Assembly (NCBI GenBank): GCA_004555635.1
Contig: SFHN01000074.1
Span: forward strand, 1 to 6,507
Direction of reading: 5' to 3'
DNA length: 6,507 nt
Source: [Eubacterium] saphenum
Lineage (GTDB): Bacteria > Bacillota > Clostridia > Oscillospirales > Ruminococcaceae
In this document: piece by piece, positions 1 through 5,588 of the stretch
Layout: each line of letters opens with the position of its first letter
How positions within the stretch are numbered: the stretch's first letter is position 1
The notes under the pieces: model-generated
Database searches by the model: none
The model's input: only the letters and a program-made list of their open reading frames with translations
Told to the model about the DNA's origin: nothing
Position numbers and translations under genes: made by a program

Positions 1-633
1 GACGCCGCTTCGCCGGAACTGCGTTTCATGCAGGCCGTCTGTGCCGGCCGTGTGGAGGAAGCCGTGTGCATGTTCCGGGAAAAGAAGCTGTTCGGCGGCG
101 CGGAGGTGTTTGACAAAGCCGAGAAGTATATGATAACCGACGAGCTAAAGCAGAAGCTTGCCGCCCTGCGCGGGCTGTATGACGGACTTACCGCTTCGGG
201 GCTTGATATGATACGCGTTGACTTGGGTCTTGTTCACAAGAGAAACTACTACACGGGCATTATCTTCCGCGGGTATATGGAGGGCTACGGGCTTCCCGTA
301 CTCTCGGGCGGACGCTACGACGCGCTCACGGGCGACTTCGGCAGAAGCGTTCCCGCAGTAGGCTTTGCGCTTAACGTTGAGGCTGCCGCAAAGGCGTTTC
401 TGAAGGACTCGGACAAAGCGCTGTGTGTTCCGCCCGACGTTATGGTATATGCCGAGAGCGGCGCGGAGCTTTTGGCGCTTAAGCATTGCGCCGAGCTTAT
501 CAAGAGCGGAAAAACCGCGTTTAACTCGCTTGACGCCTCTTTAGACAGCGCAAAGCAGTACGCCGCGGCAAAGAGAATACCCGTGATTGACATTGTGTCA
601 GCAGACGGTTCGGTAAAAAGCGTGGAGGTGTGA
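1..633 (+). CDS. hisZ: ATP phosphoribosyltransferase regulatory subunit HisZ (3' part, N-terminus outside window)
   Basis: HisZ is a histidyl-tRNA-synthetase-like protein without aminoacylation activity. It assembles with short-form HisG and is needed for activity and histidine feedback inhibition of the first pathway step. The frame is open from base 1, so 210 C-terminal residues are visible; an ATG at 28 is internal, because in-frame coding precedes it and HisZ proteins are usually about 330-420 residues. Class II synthetase-like core motifs are present: HKRNYYTG (bases about 232-255), the GGRYD 'histidine B'-like motif (307-321), and a degenerate motif 3, VGFALN (358-375), without the GxER signature of a true synthetase. 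Only about 85 residues follow motif 3, shorter than a tRNA anticodon-binding domain plus linker. hisG follows directly, which supports HisZ over HisS. Ends in TGA at 631-633. Identity is confident. Confidence 0.93.
   Translation, partial: DAASPELRFMQAVCAGRVEEAVCMFREKKLFGGAEVFDKAEKYMITDELKQKLAALRGLYDGLTASGLDMIRVDLGLVHKRNYYTGIIFRGYMEGYGLPVLSGGRYDALTGDFGRSVPAVGFALNVEAAAKAFLKDSDKALCVPPDVMVYAESGAELLALKHCAELIKSGKTAFNSLDASLDSAKQYAAAKRIPVIDIVSADGSVKSVEV
624..628 (+). promoter_or_regulatory. Shine-Dalgarno for hisG, decides the GTG start at 636
   Basis: A perfect GGAGG lies inside the last codons of hisZ. It is 7 nt upstream of GTG 636, which is ideal spacing, but only 1 nt upstream of the alternative in-frame GTG at 630, which is too close. 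This favours GTG 636 as the hisG start and couples hisG translation to the end of hisZ. Confidence 0.75.
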
Positions 634-635
634 GC

Positions 636-1271
636 GTGGAAAACAGAAAAGTAAGAATTGCTCTCACCAAGGGCAGAATTGAGAAGTTCGCGGTAGACGT
701 GCTCGAGAAAATCGGCTACGATGTGACCGAGCTTCGCGAAAAGGGCAGACGGCTTATTCTTTCGATACCGAACGAGGGTATCGAGGTGGTTCTTGCAAAG
801 GCGGCGGACGTAATCACCTATGTCGAGCACGGCGTGTGCGATATCGGCGTAGTCGGCAAGGACACGATTATGGAGCACGGCGGCAAGTTTTTCGAGGTCG
901 CTGACCTCGGCTTCGGCAAGTGCAAGTTTGCGCTCGCGGTAAAGAAGGGCGTGAATTTCTACGACGGCTACGGCGTAAAGACCGTCGCGACAAAATACCC
1001 AGAGGTAACCCGCCGCTTTTTTGAAGCAAAGGGAATGGACGTTGACATTGTAAAGATAGAAGGCTCCGTTGAGCTTGCTCCGCTTGTGGGGCTTGCGGAC
1101 GGAATTGTCGATATCGTTGAAACAGGCACAACGCTGAAGGAAAACGGGCTTGAGGTCTACGAGGACGTTGCCCCGATTTCCGCAAGACTTATTGTGAACA
1201 CGGTTAGTATGAAGCTGAAGCAGGAGCGTATTGCCGAGATAGTAAAGCTGATTGAGGAGAGTTTGAAATGA
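636..1271 (+). CDS. hisG: ATP phosphoribosyltransferase catalytic subunit, short form
   Basis: Catalyses the first committed step of histidine synthesis: ATP + PRPP to N1-(5-phosphoribosyl)-ATP + PPi. With the GTG start at 636 the protein is 211 residues, typical of short-form HisG, which lacks the C-terminal ACT-like histidine-binding domain (long forms are about 290 residues) and depends on HisZ. Visible family motifs are IALTKGR near the N-terminus (residues about 8-14), CDIGVVGKD (about 68-76), and the PRPP-binding loop ETGTTLKENGLEV (about 162-174). An in-frame GTG at 630 would add two residues (start M-S-V-E-N) but has poor SD spacing. hisZ ends 2 nt before the start; the stop TGA overlaps the hisD ATG (ATGA at 1268-1271). 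All expected landmarks are present and nothing looks truncated. Confidence 0.96.
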   Translation: MENRKVRIALTKGRIEKFAVDVLEKIGYDVTELREKGRRLILSIPNEGIEVVLAKAADVITYVEHGVCDIGVVGKDTIMEHGGKFFEVADLGFGKCKFALAVKKGVNFYDGYGVKTVATKYPEVTRRFFEAKGMDVDIVKIEGSVELAPLVGLADGIVDIVETGTTLKENGLEVYEDVAPISARLIVNTVSMKLKQERIAEIVKLIEESLK

Positions 1272-2563
1272 TAAGGATAATTAAAGCAGACGGCGCGGAA
1301 AAGCAGTTTCTCGCCGAGGTTGAAAAGCGCTCGGGCGAGGTAAACGCCGAGATTGAGAAGATTGTAAAGGGCATTCTTGCCGACGTAAAAGCGCGCGGCG
1401 ACGAGGCGGTAAAGGAATACACCGCGAAGTTCGACTGCCCGAATGCGGAGCTTTACCGCGTCCCCGACGAGGTTATTTCCGACGCGCTCACCGAGGCAAA
1501 CGAGCAGAACCCCGAGTTCGTAAACGCGCTTCTTAACGCAGTTGAGAACATCACCGCGTTCCACACAAGGCAGAAGCGCGAGGGCTTTTGCGTCACAGAG
1601 GAGAACGGCGTAATTATGGGTCAGCGCGTGCGCGGACTTGACAAGGTCGGACTTTACGTTCCCGGCGGCACAGCAGCGTACCCTTCCTCCGTGCTTATGA
1701 ACGCAATCCCCGCGAAAATAGCGGGCGTTAAAGAAATCGTTATGGTAACTCCTCCGCTGAAGGACGGCACCGCAAACAAGGATATCCTCGTTGCGGCGGC
1801 GCTTTGCGGGGTTGACAAGATATTCCTGTGCGGCGGCGCGCAGGCGGTTGCGGCGCTTGCATACGGTACCGACGAAATCCCGAAGGTTTCCAAGATAGTC
1901 GGTCCCGGCAACATTTTTGTTGCGACAGCAAAGAAGCTGCTTTACGGCACCGTTGACATTGATATGTTTGCGGGTCCGTCCGAGATTTTAGTGCTTGCCG
2001 ACGAAAGCGCAAACCCCGTGTACCTTGCCGCCGACCTTATGTCGCAGGCAGAGCACGACAAGCTTGCGAGCGCTATTCTTATCACAAATTCAATGGAAAT
2101 CGCGGAGAAAACTCAGAGCGAAATCGCGCGTCAGTCCGCGCTTCTTTCGCGAAAGGAAATTATCGACGCGTCTGTTGACAACTACGGCGCAATCATTGTC
2201 TGCGACGATATGGATTACGCGGTTGAGCTTGCAAACAAGCTCGCACCCGAGCATCTCGAGGTCTGCTGCGAAAATCCTATGGAGTATGTCGGCAGGCTTG
2301 ATAACGTCGGCTCTGTGTTCCTCGGGCAGTATTCTCCTGAGCCTCTCGGCGACTACTACGCAGGACCTAACCACGTTCTCCCCACAAGCGGAACGGCACG
2401 CTTCTTCTCTCCGCTCGGCGTAGAGAGCTTCTTAAAGCGCAGCAGCTATATCTACTACACAAAGCAGGCGCTGCTTGACGCGGCTGACGATATCATTCTC
2501 ATCGCAGAGCGCGAAAAGCTCACCGCTCACGCAAATTCCATCAGAGTGCGCAAGGAAGGCTGA
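1268..2563 (+). CDS. hisD: Histidinol dehydrogenase
   Basis: Zinc-dependent, NAD-linked enzyme of the last two steps: L-histidinol to L-histidinal to L-histidine. At 431 residues it matches the family length. Residues aligning with the characterised E. coli active site are visible: zinc ligands Q260 and H263 (in MSQAEHD), D362 (in GDYYAGPNHV) and H421 (in LTAHANS), and the general base pair E328-H329 in LAPEHLE. Signature stretches are LYVPGGTAAYPSSV (about 129-142) and VGPGNIFVATAKK (about 211-223). The ATG overlaps the hisG stop, and a GAGGAG SD (1254-1259) sits 8 nt upstream. The gene ends in TGA and leaves a 32-nt gap before hisB, where many Firmicute operons carry hisC. Intact and presumably active. 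Confidence 0.97.
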   Translation: MIRIIKADGAEKQFLAEVEKRSGEVNAEIEKIVKGILADVKARGDEAVKEYTAKFDCPNAELYRVPDEVISDALTEANEQNPEFVNALLNAVENITAFHTRQKREGFCVTEENGVIMGQRVRGLDKVGLYVPGGTAAYPSSVLMNAIPAKIAGVKEIVMVTPPLKDGTANKDILVAAALCGVDKIFLCGGAQAVAALAYGTDEIPKVSKIVGPGNIFVATAKKLLYGTVDIDMFAGPSEILVLADESANPVYLAADLMSQAEHDKLASAILITNSMEIAEKTQSEIARQSALLSRKEIIDASVDNYGAIIVCDDMDYAVELANKLAPEHLEVCCENPMEYVGRLDNVGSVFLGQYSPEPLGDYYAGPNHVLPTSGTARFFSPLGVESFLKRSSYIYYTKQALLDAADDIILIAEREKLTAHANSIRVRKEG

Positions 2564-2581
2564 ACGGATTTACAAAAAATC

Positions 2582-2587
2582 AGGGAG
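2582..2587 (+). promoter_or_regulatory. Shine-Dalgarno for hisB in the 32-nt hisD-hisB gap
   Basis: AGGGAG lies 8 nt upstream of the hisB ATG. The gap (2564-2595) is AT-rich and holds only this ribosome binding site; I see no hairpin terminator and no convincing -35/-10 pair, so hisB is probably read from the same transcript as hisD. Confidence 0.7.
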
Positions 2588-2595
2588 AACAGATT

Positions 2596-3174
2596 ATGAG
2601 AAAAGCACAGCTTAGCAGAACGACAAAAGAAACCGACATCGCCGTTACGCTCGACCTTGACGGCGGCGCAGCCGAAATTGAAACGGGAATAGGCTTTCTC
2701 GACCATATGCTGACCGCGCTTTCGCTGCACGGCGGAATAGGGCTTTCGGTTAAGTGCAGGGGCGATTTGCACGTTGACGGACACCACACCGTCGAGGATA
2801 TCGGAATTGTTTTGGGACAGGCGCTTGCAAAGGCGCTTGGCGACAAGTCGGGGATAATGCGCTACGGCAGCGCGTATATTCCGATGGACGAGTCGCTTGC
2901 GTTTTGCTGCCTTGACATAAGCGCGCGCCCGTTTCTTGTATTTGATGCAAAGTTTACGAACGAGCGGGTAGGGGAGTTTGACACCTGCCTCGCAGAGGAG
3001 TTTATGCGCGCGTTCGCGTTTAATGCGGGCATTACGCTGCACCTGCGCGTAGAGTACGGAACAAACGACCACCACAAGCTTGAGGCGCTTTTCAAGGCTC
3101 TCGCCTATGCGCTAAAACAGGCGGTAAAGCTTAACGAAAGCGGCAGCGCAGTTTCAACGAAGGGCGTGCTTTGA
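2596..3174 (+). CDS. hisB: Imidazoleglycerol-phosphate dehydratase, monofunctional
   Basis: Dehydrates imidazole glycerol phosphate to imidazole acetol phosphate. It is a manganese enzyme that forms large (24-mer) assemblies in characterised homologues. The 192-residue length is that of the monofunctional enzyme; there is no N-terminal HAD histidinol-phosphatase domain of the E. coli HisB type. The two related metal-binding half-domains are visible: the FLDHM motif (residues 34-38) with GHHTVED (62-68), and later YGTNDHHKLEA (154-164). N-terminal RTTKETDI (8-15) and C-terminal STKGVL (187-192) are also characteristic. ATG 2596 has a good SD (AGGGAG, 8-nt spacing). The stop overlaps the NUDIX start (TGATG). 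Because HisB is monofunctional here, histidinol-phosphatase must come from another gene. Confidence 0.97.
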   Translation: MRKAQLSRTTKETDIAVTLDLDGGAAEIETGIGFLDHMLTALSLHGGIGLSVKCRGDLHVDGHHTVEDIGIVLGQALAKALGDKSGIMRYGSAYIPMDESLAFCCLDISARPFLVFDAKFTNERVGEFDTCLAEEFMRAFAFNAGITLHLRVEYGTNDHHKLEALFKALAYALKQAVKLNESGSAVSTKGVL

Positions 3175-3605
3175 TGCAGGGCTATAACCTCATCGCCGTG
3201 TTTTCGCCCGACGGAGAAAAGGTTCTGATGTGCCGCAGAATAAAGGAACCGTACAAGGGGCTTTTTAACTTTGTCGGCGGCAAAATCGAGCCGAACGAAA
3301 ACGGCGAAGCGGCGGCATACCGCGAGCTTTTTGAAGAAACGGGAATAACGCGCGACGACATTTCGCTTGTTCATCTGATGGATTTCACCTACCCGCTCGA
3401 CCCTTGTTATGTCGAGGTGTATGCGGGTCAGCTTGTCCGCGAAGCAAAGCTAACGGCAGAGGAAAACCCGCTGTTCTGGAGCGGACTTTGCGAGGACTTT
3501 TTCGATATGAAAAGGTACGCGGGCGAGGGAAATATCGGGCACATAATGGAGCACGTTAAGCTAAATGCAGATAAAATCTTCCTTCTGAAAGGGACAACAC
3601 TATGA
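3174..3605 (+). CDS. NUDIX hydrolase embedded in the his operon
   Basis: Predicted Mg2+-dependent diphosphohydrolase of the MutT/NUDIX superfamily, which cleaves nucleoside diphosphates linked to another moiety. At 143 residues it is a single-domain enzyme. The full 23-residue Nudix box (G-x5-E-x7-RE-U-x-EE-x-G-U) spans residues 36-58, with G36, E42, R50, E51, E54, E55 and G57 all in place, so metal binding and catalysis should be intact. Upstream, MCRRIKEPYKGLFNFVGG resembles the MutT/MTH1-like strand entering the box. The start is taken as ATG 3174, overlapping the hisB TGA by one base (TGATG), with a weak SD (AAGGG, about 9 nt upstream); an in-frame TTG at 3171 is less likely. The stop overlaps the hisH ATG (ATGA). 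Substrate unknown. Possibilities are PR-ATP (HisE-like), nucleotide sanitation, or an unrelated housekeeping role; none is proven by sequence. Confidence 0.9.
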   Translation: MQGYNLIAVFSPDGEKVLMCRRIKEPYKGLFNFVGGKIEPNENGEAAAYRELFEETGITRDDISLVHLMDFTYPLDPCYVEVYAGQLVREAKLTAEENPLFWSGLCEDFFDMKRYAGEGNIGHIMEHVKLNADKIFLLKGTTL

Positions 3606-4201
3606 CAGCGATAATCGACTATGGCGCGGGAAATCTTTTTAGCGTGAAAAATGCGCTGGATTTTCTCGGCGTCGAAAACATCATCACGAAAAACCCCGAT
3701 GACCTTATAGCCGCCGACAGGCTCATTCTTCCAGGGGTCGGCGCGTTTCCCGACGCTATGCGAATGCTTAACGAGTCGGGGCTTGTCGAGGTGATAAAAG
3801 AGCAGGTTCAGAAAAAGCCGCTGCTCGGAATCTGCCTCGGAATGCAAATGCTGTTTGAAAAGGGCTATGAGTTCGGCGAAACCGACGGGCTTGGACTGAT
3901 AAAGGGCAGCGTGAAGCTTATGCACCCCGAGGGCAATCTTCCTGTGCCGCATATCGGCTGGAACGCGCTCGAAAAGAACGAGCCGTGCCGCTTGCTTGAC
4001 AGATGCGCCGACGGGGAGTATGTTTACTTCGTGCATTCGTTTGCGGCGGAGTGCGACAGCAAAAACGTCGCCGCCTACTGCGACTACGGAATGAAGGTGC
4101 CTGCGCTTGTCTTTGAGGGCAATGTTTACGGCGCGCAGTTCCACCCCGAAAAGAGCGGCGAAGTCGGGCTTGATATCCTGCGGTGTTTTGCGGCGCTTTA
4201 A
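3602..4201 (+). CDS. hisH: Imidazole glycerol phosphate synthase, glutaminase subunit HisH
   Basis: Class I glutamine amidotransferase subunit that hydrolyses glutamine and channels ammonia to HisF for conversion of PRFAR to imidazole glycerol phosphate and AICAR. The 199-residue length is standard. The catalytic triad is readable: nucleophile C78 in GICLGMQ, with H181 and E183 in QFHPEKS. The N-terminal IIDYGAGNL, PGVGAF (44-49), HIGWN (117-121) and YFVHSF (142-147) are HisH hallmarks. ATG 3602 overlaps the NUDIX stop, with AAAGGGA about 7-8 nt upstream. Its synthase partner hisF is not adjacent: the HAD gene and hisA lie between them, as hisA often does in bacterial his operons. Ends in TAA at 4199-4201. 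Confidence 0.97.
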   Translation: MTAIIDYGAGNLFSVKNALDFLGVENIITKNPDDLIAADRLILPGVGAFPDAMRMLNESGLVEVIKEQVQKKPLLGICLGMQMLFEKGYEFGETDGLGLIKGSVKLMHPEGNLPVPHIGWNALEKNEPCRLLDRCADGEYVYFVHSFAAECDSKNVAAYCDYGMKVPALVFEGNVYGAQFHPEKSGEVGLDILRCFAAL

Positions 4202-4230
4202 GCTTTTTGAAATGTGCGGAAAAACGGATT

Positions 4231-4851
4231 ATGAACGTGATTAGGTGGATTTTTTTCGATGTAGGTTCAACGCTGGTTGACGAAACCGAGGCATACAACC
4301 ACAGAATACGCGACGCAATTGCGGGAACCGAAATCACGTTTGAACAGTTTTGCGAAAAGCGCATTTTCTTCCAAAAGCAGAACCTGAAGGGCGACATAGA
4401 AGCAATGAACTTCTTCGGGCTGAAAAAGACCACGTGGCACACCGAGGACGAGCGGCTTTACCTGTGCACGGCAGATGTGCTGAAGGAGCTTTTGCGGCGC
4501 GGATATAAGCTCGGCGTTATCGCAAACCAAAGTGAGGGAACAGCGCGGCGGCTTGAAAAATGGGGGATACTGTCCTGTTTTGATGTAATCGCCGCATCGG
4601 CGGAGGAGGGCGTCGCAAAGCCCGACGCTGAAATTTTCCGAAGGGCGCTTGAACGAGCGGGCTGCCGCCCCGAAAACGCCGCAATGGTCGGCGACAGGCT
4701 TGACAACGACATTTCCCCCGCAAAATCGCTCGGAATGAAAACCGTGTGGATAAAGCAAGGAATGAGCGTTTTCTGCTCGCCAAAAAATGCGGACGAAACG
4801 CCCGATTACACCGTTAGCGAGCTTTCGGAGCTTTTTGAAATCTTTTTATAA
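4231..4851 (+). CDS. HAD-superfamily hydrolase with atypical DxG motif, in his operon
   Basis: A 206-residue haloacid dehalogenase-like protein of the subfamily IA type, with an alpha-helical C1 cap region between motifs I and II (about residues 15-90). Motif I is FFDVGSTL: nucleophile D10 is present, but D+2, the acid/base Asp of classical HAD phosphatases, is Gly (G12). Motif II is GVIANQS (S101), motif III is VAKPD (K130), and motif IV is VGDRLDND (D155, D160). ATG 4231 is chosen because motif I then begins at the usual distance from the N-terminus; a GTG at 4183 would overlap hisH, lacks an SD and adds an unconserved-looking extension. The SD before 4231 is weak, and a 29-nt gap separates it from hisH. 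Context between hisH and hisA, with a HisB lacking phosphatase, makes histidinol-phosphate phosphatase a candidate role, but the missing Asp argues for caution. General metabolite phosphatase or another HAD chemistry is equally possible. Confidence 0.88.
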   Translation: MNVIRWIFFDVGSTLVDETEAYNHRIRDAIAGTEITFEQFCEKRIFFQKQNLKGDIEAMNFFGLKKTTWHTEDERLYLCTADVLKELLRRGYKLGVIANQSEGTARRLEKWGILSCFDVIAASAEEGVAKPDAEIFRRALERAGCRPENAAMVGDRLDNDISPAKSLGMKTVWIKQGMSVFCSPKNADETPDYTVSELSELFEIFL

Positions 4852-4855
4852 GGAG
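4850..4855 (+). promoter_or_regulatory. Shine-Dalgarno for hisA, overlapping the HAD stop codon
   Basis: AAGGAG begins within the TAA stop of the HAD gene (TAAGGAG) and lies 7 nt before the hisA ATG. A ribosome terminating on the HAD gene is positioned on the hisA initiation site, so translation is probably coupled. Confidence 0.75.
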
Positions 4856-4862
4856 CAAGCAA

Positions 4863-5576
4863 ATGATAATTCTACCCGCGATTGACATAAAGGACGGAAA
4901 CTGCGTGCGGCTTTTTAAGGGCGATTACGGCACGGTGCAAAAGGTAGCCGAGAGCTATATGGACACCGCGCGGTCCTTTGAAGCGGCGGGCGCGGAGTGG
5001 ATACATATGGTAGACCTCGACGGCGCAAAGGACGCAACGCAGCAGAATAAGGACATCTTCGTTGATGTCGCGAGGAACACGGGGCTTCGCGTTGAGGTCG
5101 GCGGCGGGATACGCTCGCTCGACACGGTTGAGATGTACCTGTCTGCGGGCATTTCCCGCGTAATCATCGGCTCGGCGGCTGTGAAAAATCCGCAGCTGGT
5201 AAAGGACGCGGTAAAGGAGTTCGGCGAGCGTATTGCGGTCGGAATTGACGCGAAAAACGGCTATGTCGCGACAGAAGGCTGGCTTGAAACCTCCGATGTG
5301 CTTTTCACGGTTTTAGCGAAAGAAATGAGCCGCATAGGCGTTAAATACATTATCTTCACCGACATATCGAAGGACGGCACGCTGTCGGGCGTAAACGCCG
5401 AGCAGCTCGAGCAGATTAACACAAGCTGCTCCGCAGAAATTATCGCGAGCGGCGGCGTTCACACTATCGAGGACATAAGGATATGCAAAAAGCTCGGGCT
5501 GTACGGTACAATATGCGGAAAGAGCCTGTATTCGGGCAGTCTTGATTTGAAAGAGGCAATAAGCCTTGCAAAATAA
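4863..5576 (+). CDS. hisA: ProFAR isomerase (1-(5-phosphoribosyl)-5-[(5-phosphoribosylamino)methylideneamino]imidazole-4-carboxamide isomerase)
   Basis: A (beta/alpha)8-barrel enzyme that isomerises the aminoaldose ProFAR to the aminoketose PRFAR (Amadori rearrangement), the substrate of HisH/HisF. At 237 residues it is normal length. The general base D8 is in LPAIDIKDG and the general acid D129 in VGIDAKNG; FTDISKDGT (165-173) contains the conserved Thr-Asp stretch. Phosphate-binding loops appear in both half-barrels: VGGGIRS (79-85) and ASGGVHT (195-201). VRLFKGDYG (15-23) is typical of HisA and distinguishes it from the paralogous HisF. ATG 4863 has an ideal SD. The stop TAA is followed by four in-frame sense codons and then hisF in the same reading frame. 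In a Firmicute context it should be HisA rather than the dual-function PriA, although sequence alone does not strictly exclude broader specificity. Confidence 0.97.
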   Translation: MIILPAIDIKDGNCVRLFKGDYGTVQKVAESYMDTARSFEAAGAEWIHMVDLDGAKDATQQNKDIFVDVARNTGLRVEVGGGIRSLDTVEMYLSAGISRVIIGSAAVKNPQLVKDAVKEFGERIAVGIDAKNGYVATEGWLETSDVLFTVLAKEMSRIGVKYIIFTDISKDGTLSGVNAEQLEQINTSCSAEIIASGGVHTIEDIRICKKLGLYGTICGKSLYSGSLDLKEAISLAK

Positions 5577-5582
5577 AGGAGA
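5576..5582 (+). promoter_or_regulatory. Shine-Dalgarno for hisF, touching the hisA stop codon
   Basis: AAGGAGA starts at the last base of the hisA TAA, and its GGAG core is 7 nt upstream of the hisF ATG. This is the same arrangement as at the HAD-hisA junction and suggests coupled translation of hisA and hisF. Confidence 0.75.
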
Positions 5583-5588
5583 ACAGCT

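Noticed and set aside
1..633. The first gene as histidyl-tRNA synthetase HisS
   Set aside because: The motif reads HKRNYYTG rather than the RGLDYYTG of HisS, motif 3 lacks the GxER-type signature, the C-terminal part is too short for the anticodon-binding domain, and hisG follows directly.
315..878. Minus-strand open frame (187 codons) across the hisZ-hisG junction
   Set aside because: Antisense shadow of two well-supported genes; no recognisable motif and no SD-preceded start noted.
1995..2423. Second plus-strand frame (142 codons) inside hisD
   Set aside because: Out-of-frame within HisD, whose zinc-ligand motifs are encoded in the main frame here; Ser/Arg/Thr-rich translation typical of a frame shadow.
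2564..2595. Terminator or internal promoter in the hisD-hisB gap
   Set aside because: No stem-loop with a T-run and no convincing -35/-10 pair; the gap is explained by a ribosome binding site.
2527..3075. Minus-strand open frame (182 codons) opposite hisB
   Set aside because: Antisense to an intact HisB with all metal-binding motifs; its translation is low-complexity basic sequence with no family signature.
3171..3176. TTG at 3171 as the NUDIX start
   Set aside because: ATG 3174 directly follows in frame, overlaps the hisB stop in a classic TGATG junction, and TTG adds just one residue.
3428..4144. Long minus-strand open frame (238 codons) opposite the NUDIX gene and hisH
   Set aside because: It lies antisense to two genes with complete catalytic motifs, its translation shows no recognisable family or domain, and long antisense frames are expected from GC-biased third positions.
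4183..4230. GTG at 4183 as the HAD start, overlapping hisH
   Set aside because: No SD precedes it and it adds 16 residues before an N-terminus that already places motif I at the usual distance when starting at ATG 4231.
4231..4851. Codon-use shift suggesting horizontal transfer of the HAD gene
   Set aside because: GAA makes up 11 of 20 Glu codons here against 6 of 22 in hisG, and CGG/CGA Arg codons are more frequent, but the samples are too small to support transfer and other codon preferences match the neighbours.
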